From the NCBI GenBank assembly GCA_020722565.1, contig DYKO01000004.1:148966-212965 (forward strand): a stretch of DNA of 64,000 bases, in the 5' to 3' direction. Each line of letters begins with the position of its first letter. Within the stretch, counting starts at the first letter, position 1. Below the pieces are notes generated by a model that ran no database searches, was not told where the DNA came from, and saw nothing but the letters and a program-made list of their open reading frames with translations. This document shows, piece after piece, positions 8,608 through 17,213 of the stretch. Position numbers and translations under genes: made by a program. This stretch comes from Rikenella microfusus (GTDB lineage Bacteria; Bacteroidota; Bacteroidia; Bacteroidales; Tenuifilaceae).

Positions 8608-9945
8608 TTACTTCAGCCTGTGGTCCTTAACAAATTTTTCAAGTACTCCCTTCAAATCGGGTAATCCGATCTCAGCAAGATCGTAGAATACGCGGGTTGT
8701 GGGTTTTTTAATATCGATAATACGGCTCAAATCGATTGGGGTACCAATGATTACGGTGTCGCAATCGGTATTGTTTATGGTTGCCTCAAGGTCCTTGAGT
8801 TGCTGCTCACCGTAACCCATAGCGGGAAGTACGCGTCCGATATTAGGATATATCTGGTAGGTTTCCTTAAGCTTACCAACCAAATAGGGACGAGCATCGA
8901 TTTCTTCAGATGCGCCAAACTTTCGTGCAGCAATGGTACCAGCACCAATCTTCATTTCGCCGTGGGTAAGCGTAGGACCATCCTCAACAATCAGGCAGCG
9001 CTTGCCATTAATAAGTTCAGGTTTATCAACCTTGATGGGCGAAGCACCATCAACCACAATGGCCTTGGGATTGGTTTTGCGAATATTTTCGCGAACAATC
9101 TGTATGCCTTCAGGTGAAGCGGAATCCATTTTATTTATAACCACAACATCAGCCAAGCGCAGGTTAACTTCGCCGGGATAGTAGCTAACCTCGTTGCCTG
9201 CACGGTGGGGGTCAACAACGGTAATAGTCAGATCGGGTTTAAAGAATGCAAAATCGTTATTACCGCCATCCCAAAGAATTACATCGCAACCATTGGGATC
9301 CTTTTCAGCTTCGCGAAGAATGGCCTCATAGTCAACACCAGCATAAATTACATTGCCGCGAACTACATGGGGTTCGTACTCCTCCATTTCCTCAACGGTA
9401 CACTTGTGCTTTTTCAAATCGTCAACGGTAGCGAAGCGCTGAACCTTTTGGGCTACCAAATCGCCATAGGGCATAGGGTGACGAACAGCTACAACCTTTA
9501 AGCCAAGACCCATCAGGTACTCAATAACCTTGCGCGAAGTCTGCGATTTTCCGCAACCGGTTCGGGTTGCCACAACTGCAATTACTGGTTTGTTACTCTT
9601 AATCATGGTTTCGTTGGGGCCAAGTAGCATAAAATTTGCTCCGGCTGCATTAACAATTGAACTAAGACGCATAACGTGCTGGTATTTCACATCGCTATAG
9701 GAAAAAACGCAGTCGTGAACATTCTTTTCCTTGATAATTTTTGCAAGGTTGCTCTCAGCCTCAATAGGAATTCCATTGGGATACAATTTCCCGGCCAGTT
9801 CAGCAGGATACTTGCGGCCATCGATATCGGGAATTTGAGCAGCGGTAAAGGCAACTACATTGTACTCCTCTTTATCGCGGAAGAATGTGTTAAAGTTATG
9901 GAAATCTCTTCCGGCTGCTCCAATAATGACAACATTGCGTCTCAT
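8608..9945 (-). CDS. Cyclic 2,3-diphosphoglycerate synthetase-like P-loop protein
   Basis: This 445-residue protein begins with a Rossmann-like segment VVIIGAAGRDFHNFN and continues with a P-loop ATRTGCGKSQT (about 126-136), an acidic DGGNND (about 226-231) and NKMD (271-274), which resembles a GTPase G4 motif. The domain order fits the archaeal cyclic 2,3-diphosphoglycerate synthetase family, in which methanogens make a thermoprotectant from 2,3-bisphosphoglycerate. Bacterial relatives are widely present but, as far as I know, uncharacterised, so the reaction should not be assumed. It stands alone between two hairpins. A strong AAAGGAGG ribosome-binding site (9957-9950) lies four bases before the ATG, which is unusual for this phylum. 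Confidence 0.75.
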   Translation of the reverse strand: MRRNVVIIGAAGRDFHNFNTFFRDKEEYNVVAFTAAQIPDIDGRKYPAELAGKLYPNGIPIEAESNLAKIIKEKNVHDCVFSYSDVKYQHVMRLSSIVNAAGANFMLLGPNETMIKSNKPVIAVVATRTGCGKSQTSRKVIEYLMGLGLKVVAVRHPMPYGDLVAQKVQRFATVDDLKKHKCTVEEMEEYEPHVVRGNVIYAGVDYEAILREAEKDPNGCDVILWDGGNNDFAFFKPDLTITVVDPHRAGNEVSYYPGEVNLRLADVVVINKMDSASPEGIQIVRENIRKTNPKAIVVDGASPIKVDKPELINGKRCLIVEDGPTLTHGEMKIGAGTIAARKFGASEEIDARPYLVGKLKETYQIYPNIGRVLPAMGYGEQQLKDLEATINNTDCDTVIIGTPIDLSRIIDIKKPTTRVFYDLAEIGLPDLKGVLEKFVKDHRLK

Positions 9946-9949
9946 AAAA

Positions 9950-9957
9950 CCTCCTTT
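9950..9957 (-). promoter_or_regulatory. Strong Shine-Dalgarno site of the cDPGS-like gene
   Basis: The minus strand reads AAAGGAGG four bases before the ATG at 9945. It supports this start. Most genes in the window lack a recognisable Shine-Dalgarno sequence, so this one stands out. Confidence 0.7.
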
Positions 9958-10145
9958 ATATTTTTGTTTAGTTTTAGGTGTTAAATGCCCAAATTTAATT
10001 TTTTAATAATCAAAATACTCTTGTAACCTATTATGAAATAATTTAAGTTGATGCCGATACACTTTTAAATAATGATTTACAACATTTTACCATGCTTTTT
10101 ATAAAAATATGTTAAGAAACATAATTCTGGATTAAGGGAAATATT

Positions 10146-10176
10146 AAAAGGCTAAGAAAAACATTCTTAGCCTTTT
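10146..10176 (-). terminator. Probable terminator after sppA
   Basis: AAAAGGCTAAGAA and TTCTTAGCCTTTT form a stem of about 13 bp with a short loop. On the minus strand it lies 23 bases beyond the sppA stop and is followed by a modest T-rich stretch. Confidence 0.65.
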
Positions 10177-10198
10177 ACAAATAAACATTCTGTATTAG

Positions 10199-11968
10199 TT
10201 AGTAAATTTCAATATCGTAGGGGATCCGAGCTTGTATCCCCTGGTTATTAATCATGTTTTTGAGTCGATTGTAGTAGCGGAAAGATGTGCCAAACTCATC
10301 CCTTAAAATCCAGGCTTTAGCTTCGGACGACATGCTTTGCATCAACTCCTCGAAAAATTTCTTTTGTTTTGGCATTTCAACTAAACGGTAATTTTCAAGG
10401 CCAGCTTTTTCTGCAGCTAACTTTATAGCATCGGTAAGGCCGCCAAAGTCATCGACCAACTTAATTTCTTTAGCATTAACGCCGCTCCAAACCCTACCCT
10501 GACCAATGGAATCAACCTGATCAACCGAGATTCCACGACCTTCTGAAACATGGCCAATAAAGGTTTGGTAGGTGTCCTCAATAAACCTTAGCCCAATAGC
10601 CTTTTCCTCATTGGTCATGGGGCGGAACGGTGTAAAGAAATCGGCATGGTCATTGGTCTTAACCACTTCAACGTTAACACCTAATTTTTTATCCAATGCA
10701 TTTTGTACGTTAAAAAATAGGCCAAATACTCCGATAGAACCAGTAATTGTGGTTGGATTTGCCAAAATGGTTGTGGCAGGGGCAGCAATGTAGTACCCGC
10801 CCGATGCAGCAACATCGCCCATGGAAACTATAACGGGTTTTACCTTTGTGGCAAGGTCAACCTCGCGCCAAATAACCTCAGAAGCAAGAGCGCTCCCTCC
10901 AGGCGAATTGATTCGGAATACAATTGCTTTAATGGTGCTATCTCGACGAGCCTTACGAATAGTTCTAGATAGGCCTTCGGAACCTATTTGGTCGTCGCCA
11001 CCCTCTCCCATTCCAATTTCTCCTGAAGCATATATGACAGCAATTTTATCTTTTGAGAACTTGCGCTTTGCCACTTCGGGGGCATTAATGTACTTTTTTA
11101 GCTCAATGCTCTTTAAATCTTCTTTCTCAGGGACGTTCAACTTCTGTTTAAGTATGGCAATGAGTTCGTCCTTGTAAATGGTACTGTCAATCAATCCTAG
11201 CTCATTTGCTTTTTGAGCATTATATGCTTCAAGTTGATTGGCCATTCGGTTAAGATCGGCCACCGGAATTCCTCTTGAGTTTGATATACCTGCTACCCAA
11301 TGGTTCCATATTGATAACAGGTAGGTTTGGGTTTGTTCACGATTCTCGGGGCTCATTTTATCGAGCATAAAGGGCTCTACAGCACTCTTAAACTTACCGT
11401 GACGAAGAATCTGTGGTTCAACGCCCAACTTCTCCAAGGCTTTTTTAAAGAACATTATCTCGGAACGAAGCCCCAGCCATTCAATCATACCCTCAGGATT
11501 GAGAAAAATACTATCAGCTATTGAAGCCAAATAATAGGCCTTTTGGGAGTAGCTATTGCTGTAGCTGACGATAAACTTACCGGAAGATTTAAAATCGATC
11601 AATGCATTTCTAATCTCCTCGGCTGTTGCAGCACCTGCATTAACAGCATCCAACTCCAGGAGTATCCCCTTAATCTTAGGATCCTCCTTGGCATTGGCCA
11701 AAGCTTTAATAATCTGATTTAAACCAATAGGACTATTGGGCTGAAACGTAGCAAAGTCTATCCCTTTAAAAGGGTTGTCGGAAGCCCTATCTACAATTTC
11801 CTGTTTTAGATCGATAAACAAAATGGAGTTATCATCAACCTTTACCTCTTTGTTATCCGATGAGGATACTATGGCGCCAATTACTCCTATGAAAAATAGC
11901 AAACCAACGATGGAAGAAATGACCACCCCTACTATTGTGGCCAGCACATACTTGAAAAATTGTTTCAT
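10199..11968 (-). CDS. sppA: Signal peptide peptidase SppA, 67K type
   Basis: This 589-residue inner-membrane serine protease degrades cleaved signal peptides. One N-terminal membrane anchor (about 5-30) is followed by two tandem ClpP-like S49 domains, the double-length form of E. coli SppA. The expected Ser/Lys dyad is present: lysine in RHGKFKS at about 191 in the first domain, and serine in AASGGYY at about 390 in the second. The ATG at 11968 places the anchor directly at the N-terminus. The gene stands alone, divergent from folK across 186 bases that hold no other gene I can see. Confidence 0.93.
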   Translation of the reverse strand: MKQFFKYVLATIVGVVISSIVGLLFFIGVIGAIVSSSDNKEVKVDDNSILFIDLKQEIVDRASDNPFKGIDFATFQPNSPIGLNQIIKALANAKEDPKIKGILLELDAVNAGAATAEEIRNALIDFKSSGKFIVSYSNSYSQKAYYLASIADSIFLNPEGMIEWLGLRSEIMFFKKALEKLGVEPQILRHGKFKSAVEPFMLDKMSPENREQTQTYLLSIWNHWVAGISNSRGIPVADLNRMANQLEAYNAQKANELGLIDSTIYKDELIAILKQKLNVPEKEDLKSIELKKYINAPEVAKRKFSKDKIAVIYASGEIGMGEGGDDQIGSEGLSRTIRKARRDSTIKAIVFRINSPGGSALASEVIWREVDLATKVKPVIVSMGDVAASGGYYIAAPATTILANPTTITGSIGVFGLFFNVQNALDKKLGVNVEVVKTNDHADFFTPFRPMTNEEKAIGLRFIEDTYQTFIGHVSEGRGISVDQVDSIGQGRVWSGVNAKEIKLVDDFGGLTDAIKLAAEKAGLENYRLVEMPKQKKFFEELMQSMSSEAKAWILRDEFGTSFRYYNRLKNMINNQGIQARIPYDIEIY

Positions 11969-12154
11969 AGCGTATATTTTTTAGTTTTAAGTTAAGACTC
12001 TTTTCAGTTGATAAAGTTACAACAATATCAAAGAAAAAACATTTAGATATCAACAGCCCCTGTTAATTTCTCAAAAAAAAGTTTGTAAAATTTTAAATTA
12101 AAGGGAACAATGAATTAAAAATTAATATACGTTTGCCATGTTAAGCATCATGTT

Positions 12155-12658
12155 ATGGCTAAAGTTTACCTCTCACTTGGTAGCAATTTGGGCGACAGAG
12201 AAATATATATAACCTCTACGCGTGAAGCTATTGCTTCCAGAATTGGAATAATTAAAAAAGCATCCTCGGTTTACGAATCAGAACCCTGGGGATTTGAATG
12301 CGATCAGAATTTCCTGAACCAGGTGCTCTTAGTTGAAACCAGCTTAAGCCCCGCGGCAATAATGCTTGAAATATCATACCTTGAATCCAAATTTGGAAGG
12401 GAACGTATTGGGAAAGGTTATACTTCCCGCACAATGGACATTGATGTCCTATTTTACGACCACCTAATACTTTACACCCCAGATCTGATTGTCCCGCACA
12501 AGCATCTTCATAAACGCAGATTTATTCTTGAACCAATGAAAGAAATAGCCCCCGATTACATTCACCCGCTATTTTCTATTACCATTAATGAAATTGCCCA
12601 TACCTGTACCGATACCTGTAAGGTTTGGAAATATGAATCCGTCAAAATTACTGAATAA
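12155..12658 (+). CDS. folK: 6-hydroxymethyl-7,8-dihydropterin pyrophosphokinase
   Basis: This 167-residue cytosolic enzyme transfers pyrophosphate from ATP to hydroxymethyl-dihydropterin in folate synthesis. It shows the LSLGSNLGDRE start (about 6-16), the ESEPWGF loop, the signature RTMDIDVLFY (about 89-98) with metal-binding aspartates, and PHKHLHKRRFILEPM, all typical of HPPK. Length is normal for a monofunctional enzyme. A TACGTTTG -7-like box lies at 12128-12135. A long hairpin follows the stop. Confidence 0.94.
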   Translation: MAKVYLSLGSNLGDREIYITSTREAIASRIGIIKKASSVYESEPWGFECDQNFLNQVLLVETSLSPAAIMLEISYLESKFGRERIGKGYTSRTMDIDVLFYDHLILYTPDLIVPHKHLHKRRFILEPMKEIAPDYIHPLFSITINEIAHTCTDTCKVWKYESVKITE

Positions 12659-12670
12659 CCATCTACACTA

Positions 12671-12716
12671 ACTACTTAAAAAAAATGCCCCAATGGGGCA
12701 TTTTTTTTTAAGTAGT
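12671..12716. terminator. Long bidirectional terminator hairpin
   Basis: A near-perfect inverted repeat of about 21 bp has a GC core ATGCCCC/GGGGCAT, an AAT loop and long A and T tracts on either side, continuing outward through ACTACTT/AAGTAGT. It lies after folK on the plus strand and after the lipocalin pseudogene on the minus strand and suits both. Confidence 0.85.
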
Positions 12717-12838
12717 TTATGTTTTACCGTATAATCGTAAAAAACCTAATACTATTTACGAAACATTTCCGAAGTAAACGCCTATTACCCTCCAAATACT
12801 TTGCGGATTATAGAGAGAAAAAATAAACTAGCCCATTG

Positions 12839-13388
12839 TCAATCCCATTTGTATTCGGAACAATTTTGTTTTACCAATACAAGCCGCTCGGTATCAAACC
12901 CCTTTTCCCTTGCAATGTTAACCAGGGCATCAAAACTTAAGCTATCAATTGTATTTGTTTGGGAAAGAATCCATAGGTCTTTACGTCGGGGTTCACCAAC
13001 AATTGCATATCTGTAGTCATTATCTACATATAAAACCCAGTATTTGCTGGCAAATGGCTAAAAGAAGCGCACCTTTAGTTGGGCTGGTTTTTAGTATTGG
13101 GAACCCAGGCCACACCCTTTATGCTACTGATCCTGCCATCGGCTTTAACCCCTCTGTTCTCAGCTGCAATATTTCCATCGGTACGCAGAGAATAAGTAGC
13201 GGTAATGCAATCCAAACCCTTTTCAAAACTGTTGGGTAAACGAGCAACTCGTACCATGTACCCATCTACCTATGGAGATTTAGTTCCGAAACAGTATGCA
13301 AATTCTGCGACTTGCATGATGCTCCCAATAGTAACGATATGGCTAGCATAGCTTTAAGTTTCGTACTAAAAACATTTGGTGCAGACAT
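12839..13388 (-). pseudogene. Lipocalin lipoprotein (Blc-like), decayed
   Basis: Three reading frames on the minus strand join into one nearly complete outer-membrane lipocalin. From ATG 13388 (or 13349) a lipoprotein signal ends in LLGASC. An in-frame TAG at 13268-13266 sits where tyrosine is expected just before MGTWYE. A single-base deletion near 13249 shifts the frame into ARLPNSFEKGLDCITATYSL, which continues to WVPNTKN. A second one-base loss near 13086 shifts to AQLKVRFF, with another TAG at 13060-13058 where WPF would be expected. The rest runs intact through YWVLYVDNDYRYA and DLWILSQTNTI to TGA at 12839. The family carries lipids in the periplasm or outer membrane. Two stops plus two frameshifts argue for genuine but recent loss. 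Confidence 0.88.
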
Positions 13389-13450
13389 ATAAAAATTGCA
13401 ATCCAATATAGCAACCCAAATCTTAATTAACAATTATTGTTTAACCCCCG

Positions 13451-14101
13451 CTAATCCTTTTTCCCATAAGCCAAATCGCCCGCATCGCCTAATCCGGGAA
13501 CAATATAAGATTTTACGGTAAGCTCATCATCGATAGCACCAACCCAAATAGTGGCATCGCTCTGCGAAAGGTTTCGCTTCATGTAACTTACGCCTTCCTT
13601 TGAGGCAATTACGGATACGATATGGGTATGAACGGGTCGGCCATGTTCCAGCAAGGCCTTATAGGCCAACAACATAGATGCGCCTGTAGCAAGCATTGGG
13701 TCAATAAGAACAAGTGTTTTCCCCTCGATGCTTGGGCAAGAAATGTACTCAAACTGAATGCGGAAGGTCCCATCCTTATCATACTTTCGGTAAGCCGAAA
13801 TAAAGGCGTTTTGAGCCTTATCAAAATAGTTCAGCATGCCCTGATGCAACGGTAAACCCGCACGCAGAATCGTTGCTAAAACAAGGTTATCGGTAGGTAC
13901 CGACACATCGGCTGTTCCCAGAGGAGTTTGAACCTGAAGCGACTGGTAGCTTAGCACCTTGCTCAACTCATAGGCAAAAATTTCGCCGCACCTTTCAAGG
14001 TTGCGGCGAAATCGCATGAAATCGTTCTGAACATTTATATCTCTTAACTCTGCAATGAATTGGTTAAGAATTGAGTTCTGCTTGCCAAGTTCGTGTATCA
14101 T
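13451..14101 (-). CDS. upp: Uracil phosphoribosyltransferase
   Basis: This 216-residue salvage enzyme makes UMP from uracil and PRPP. The PRPP-binding motif VLIDPMLATGASM (about 131-143) and the C-terminal uracil-binding segment GLGDAGDLAYG are intact. Length is close to the usual 208-210 residues. The ATG at 14101 is followed by a helix typical of bacteroidal Upp. The gene is divergent from the DNA glycosylase gene across 71 bases. Confidence 0.94.
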   Translation of the reverse strand: MIHELGKQNSILNQFIAELRDINVQNDFMRFRRNLERCGEIFAYELSKVLSYQSLQVQTPLGTADVSVPTDNLVLATILRAGLPLHQGMLNYFDKAQNAFISAYRKYDKDGTFRIQFEYISCPSIEGKTLVLIDPMLATGASMLLAYKALLEHGRPVHTHIVSVIASKEGVSYMKRNLSQSDATIWVGAIDDELTVKSYIVPGLGDAGDLAYGKKD

Positions 14102-14120
14102 CGGAATTAATTTATATTAG

Positions 14121-14128
14121 CAAAGTTA
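14121..14128 (-). promoter_or_regulatory. -7 element for upp
   Basis: The minus strand reads TAACTTTG 19 bases upstream of the upp start, an exact TAnnTTTG match. The nearest TTG-type -33 candidates are closer than usual, so the upstream element is uncertain. Confidence 0.45.
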
Positions 14129-14172
14129 CAAAATATCAAACTACAAAAAAATCATTTTATAAGGGAATAAGC

Positions 14173-14796
14173 ATGGATAAAAAAATTTTAGAGTTTTTGA
14201 AACAAGACAGGGTTGTTGCATTACTCACTGAAAAATTTGATGTTAAGCCTCTTCCTGTAACAAAGGATATCTATTTTGATATGCTCGAAAACATAGTGAG
14301 CCAGCAGCTATCGGGTAGGGTGGCCAGCACCATTTTTAATCGTTTCCTTGACCTATTTCCCAACCGCTACCCGAAGCCCAATATTTTGCTCAAACTTGAT
14401 GACAGCCAGCTGCAAGGGATAGGCTTATCGGTAGCCAAAACTTCATACGTAAAGGCTATGGCCAATTTTGCAATAAACAACGATTTAAATATCGCTAAAA
14501 TTCAGTTGCTTTCAGATGAGGAGGTAATAAAACTGCTAACGCAGATAAAAGGTGTAGGTGTGTGGACTGTACAAATGCTGCTGATATTTTCGCTGGGACG
14601 CGAGGATGTGTTCCCAATCGATGACCTTGCTGTAAGGCAAGGGATGATTGAGCTTTATGGCATCGGCTCCGATAATAAATTGGCAAAATTCAAAATTTCA
14701 GAAATCGCATCGCATTGGTCACCCTACCGCACCTGGGGCACCCGCCTGATATGGGCCTACATGAACGAAAAAAAGAAGAATGCCACCCGTATGTAA
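14173..14796 (+). CDS. DNA-3-methyladenine glycosylase, AlkA/HhH-GPD family
   Basis: This 207-residue base-excision repair enzyme removes alkylated purines. The helix-hairpin-helix contains KGVGVWTVQML (about 126-136). The catalytic aspartate lies in VFPIDDLAV (D150 or D151). It lacks the extra N-terminal domain of E. coli AlkA and so resembles the short Mag/AlkA-like form. I chose ATG 14173 because the upstream open frame runs into the divergent upp start region. It is followed by crcB after 34 bases. Confidence 0.87.
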   Translation: MDKKILEFLKQDRVVALLTEKFDVKPLPVTKDIYFDMLENIVSQQLSGRVASTIFNRFLDLFPNRYPKPNILLKLDDSQLQGIGLSVAKTSYVKAMANFAINNDLNIAKIQLLSDEEVIKLLTQIKGVGVWTVQMLLIFSLGREDVFPIDDLAVRQGMIELYGIGSDNKLAKFKISEIASHWSPYRTWGTRLIWAYMNEKKKNATRM

Positions 14797-14830
14797 CTAA
14801 ATTTGTAAATTTGCTCAAATTTCATAAGAA

Positions 14831-15208
14831 ATGCTTAAGTCGATACTAATTGTTGGAATGGGAGGTTTTATTGGTTCTATTTTGCGTTTCTTGGTTTCCC
14901 GATACTTTCAACTTCACGTACTTGACAATTATCCGTGGGGTACTTTTACTGTCAACATAATTGGTAGCCTTATCATTGGTTTGGTTTATGGGCTATCGGA
15001 ACGAAGTAATTTGATTTCACCCGAATGGCGGTTATTTTTGGCCGTTGGTTTTTGTGGTGGGTTTACCACTTTTTCATCGCTCGCCAACGATGCGTTTCTT
15101 TTACTACAAGGCCGTGAATTTCTTTATTTATCAATATATACAGCAGCAAGTTTCCTATTAGGTTTGCTGGCAGTATTTGCCGGTCGAAATATCATTCAAA
15201 TCATTTAA
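14831..15208 (+). CDS. crcB: Fluoride exporter Fluc/CrcB
   Basis: This 125-residue protein has four membrane helices. It shows GFIGSILRFLVSRYF near the start, WGTFTVNIIGSLIIG (about 38-52) with the conserved Asn, and GFCGGFTTFSS (about 74-84) carrying the phenylalanines and threonines that line the fluoride path. Fluc proteins work as dual-topology dimers that let fluoride leave the cytoplasm. A single gene is present, so a homodimer is expected. No fluoride riboswitch is recognisable in the 34-base upstream gap. The DUF190 gene follows four bases after the stop. Confidence 0.93.
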   Translation: MLKSILIVGMGGFIGSILRFLVSRYFQLHVLDNYPWGTFTVNIIGSLIIGLVYGLSERSNLISPEWRLFLAVGFCGGFTTFSSLANDAFLLLQGREFLYLSIYTAASFLLGLLAVFAGRNIIQII

Positions 15209-15212
15209 ATTT

Positions 15213-15569
15213 ATGGGAAATATCAACAAAGCTCTTCGATTACGAATATATATCGGCTCCACCGATAAACTGAAAAGTTCCCTACTTTTCGAATCAATTG
15301 TTTACCAAGCCAAGCGCTATGGGCTTGGCGGGGCAACCGTTTACAAGGGTATTATGGGCTATGGCGCAAGTTCTGTTATCCATTCCTACAAGTTTTGGGA
15401 GATTTCAGAAAAGGTGCCTGTTACCGTAGAGATTATTGACGAGGGAAAAAAGATTAGGGATTTCTTTGATATTATAAAACCCTACCTCGAAAACATGCAA
15501 TACGGATGCATGGTAACCCTTGAACCAATCGAAGTGTTGCTCTACAAAAGTGGCAAACAAAAAATATAA
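15213..15569 (+). CDS. DUF190 family protein, partner of crcB
   Basis: This 118-residue soluble protein has the DUF190 pattern: LRIYIGSTDK near the start, then AKRYGLGGATVYKGIMGYG (about 36-54) and a PVTVEIID strand. The fold is PII-like. The family often sits beside crcB, here with only four bases between, which suggests a role in fluoride handling or in controlling the channel; the biochemical role is unproven. ATG 15213 is chosen over an upstream in-frame start inside crcB. Confidence 0.85.
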   Translation: MGNINKALRLRIYIGSTDKLKSSLLFESIVYQAKRYGLGGATVYKGIMGYGASSVIHSYKFWEISEKVPVTVEIIDEGKKIRDFFDIIKPYLENMQYGCMVTLEPIEVLLYKSGKQKI

Positions 15570-15632
15570 ATAAATAACGCTGGTTTTCTTTTGACAATCA
15601 TTGGGTTGGTTTAGTTAAAGTTTGTTTTGCCC

Positions 15633-15663
15633 TTGGGGAATATGTTTTGTTTTTCTACCTTTG
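15633..15663 (+). promoter_or_regulatory. Promoter for tig
   Basis: TTG at 15633-15635 and TACCTTTG at 15656-15663 are separated by 20 bases, an exact match to the Bacteroidota consensus. The tig start lies 70 bases downstream, leaving a sizeable 5' leader. Confidence 0.7.
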
Positions 15664-15733
15664 TGGCCTTAATTTTTGGGAATATATACTTATAAATCAA
15701 ACAGAATCAAGCAACTAAAACTATTCACCAAGT

Positions 15734-17080
15734 ATGAATATCATTAGGGAAGATAACGATTCGTTAAGCACAACGATTCGTGTTAAAATTGAAAAGGCCG
15801 ATTATGCCGATAAGGTTGACAAGGCACTGAAAGATTACCGTAAAAAGGCCAACATAAAAGGTTTCCGTCCCGGAATGGCACCCATGTCGCTTATCCATAA
15901 GATGTACTACCGCTACATTCTGGCCGACGAGGTAACCAAAATGGCATCCGATAAGCTATACAATTTTATTAAGGAGAACCAAATTCGCACTCTGGGTGAA
16001 CCCATACCCAGCGAGAAGCAATCGCCCATTAACTGGGAAGTTGACGAAGCATTTGAACTTGCATGGGATTTGGGACTCGCCCCTGGAATTGACATCAAGT
16101 TTACCAAAAAGGATAAATTCCCATTTTACAAGATTCTTCCCAACGATGAAATGCGTAAATCCTACATCGATAACTACCGCAACCGCCACGGGAAATACGT
16201 TAATGTTGATGCTACCGATGAAAAAGGACTTGTAAAAGCAACACTAACCGAACTGAATGATGATGAAACACCTCGTGAAAATGGCGTTACCGTAGATGGT
16301 GCATCTATATCTGTTACCCTTGTTGCCGATGAACCCGAAAAGAAAAAACTTATTGGCGTTAGGGTCGGCGATGTTCTGGTAATTGATACCCATAAGGCAT
16401 TTCCCAACGAAGCCGATAGAGCCGCACTTCTTCACACCAAGAAAGAGGAACTGGCAAACATCAATCGGCTCTTCCAACTCACCATAACCGAAACGCTTAC
16501 ATTTGCCCCTGCCGAACTGAACCAGGAACTGTTTAATGCAATTTATGGCGAAGGTACTGTAAACAGCGAAGATGAATTCTACAAAAAGATTGATGAGGAA
16601 ATTGAACGCAACCTGGTACAGGAGAGCGAATACCGTTTCGGAATCGTCTTAAAGGAAAAACTCCTCGAAAAATTAAAAATTGAGCTGCCCAAGGATTTCC
16701 TTATTCGCTGGCTAGTAGCAATCAACGAGGGTAAGTTTACCCGCGAACAAATTGAACAGGAATTCCCCATGTTTGAAAAAGACCTTAAGTGGCAGCTCAT
16801 TAGCAACAAGGTATCCGAAGAGCAGAACCTGGTGGTTACCAATGAGGAACTCGAAGATTTTGCCATGGGTTATGCGCGCAGCCAATTCGCTACCTACGGC
16901 ATGAACTTCCTGCCCGAAGAATACATTAAACGATACGCTACCGATATCCTAAAAAACAAGGACGAGGTTCGTAAAATACAGGAAAGCATTCTCGATAAAA
17001 AGGTGGTGGAATGGTTTAAATCGACCGTTAACCTTGACACTAAGGAAATTTCCATTGACGAGTATAATAAACTTAAATAG
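15734..17080 (+). CDS. tig: Trigger factor, ribosome-associated chaperone
   Basis: This 448-residue chaperone binds nascent chains at the ribosome exit tunnel. The ribosome-binding signature KGFRPGMAP is near 42-50 in the N-terminal domain. The middle PPIase-like domain (about 150-250) is divergent, as in other Bacteroidota trigger factors, and the long helical C-terminal domain follows. Length is normal. clpP follows after 133 bases and a hairpin, the usual tig-clpP order, though clpX is not next. Confidence 0.92.
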   Translation: MNIIREDNDSLSTTIRVKIEKADYADKVDKALKDYRKKANIKGFRPGMAPMSLIHKMYYRYILADEVTKMASDKLYNFIKENQIRTLGEPIPSEKQSPINWEVDEAFELAWDLGLAPGIDIKFTKKDKFPFYKILPNDEMRKSYIDNYRNRHGKYVNVDATDEKGLVKATLTELNDDETPRENGVTVDGASISVTLVADEPEKKKLIGVRVGDVLVIDTHKAFPNEADRAALLHTKKEELANINRLFQLTITETLTFAPAELNQELFNAIYGEGTVNSEDEFYKKIDEEIERNLVQESEYRFGIVLKEKLLEKLKIELPKDFLIRWLVAINEGKFTREQIEQEFPMFEKDLKWQLISNKVSEEQNLVVTNEELEDFAMGYARSQFATYGMNFLPEEYIKRYATDILKNKDEVRKIQESILDKKVVEWFKSTVNLDTKEISIDEYNKLK

Positions 17081-17098
17081 TTTTACTTAAATCTTTTT

Positions 17099-17130
17099 AA
17101 AGCCGGTTCAATTTTGACCGGCTTTTCCTT
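17099..17130 (+). terminator. Terminator after tig
   Basis: AAAGCCGGT and ACCGGCTTT form a 9-bp stem around a TCAATTTTG-like loop, followed by TTTTCCTTT. It lies 18 bases after the tig stop, so clpP may be transcribed separately. Confidence 0.8.
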
Positions 17131-17213
17131 TAATAACCTAAAATATCACACAATCCTTTTAAATTTTTAACAATTGTTGCTATATTGCGTTACTAATAGA
17201 AACCTTATAGACC

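Noticed and set aside
12801..13239. Plus-strand frames of 71 and 96 codons in the lipocalin region
   Set aside because: They are antisense to the lipocalin remains and show no signal, domain or promoter.
13075..13257. A 60-residue minus-strand frame that could be called a small separate gene
   Set aside because: It is the middle third of the lipocalin pseudogene; its apparent start lies inside the conserved GTWYE region created by a frameshift.
14797..14830. Fluoride riboswitch before crcB
   Set aside because: The gap is only 34 bases and lacks the conserved riboswitch fold.
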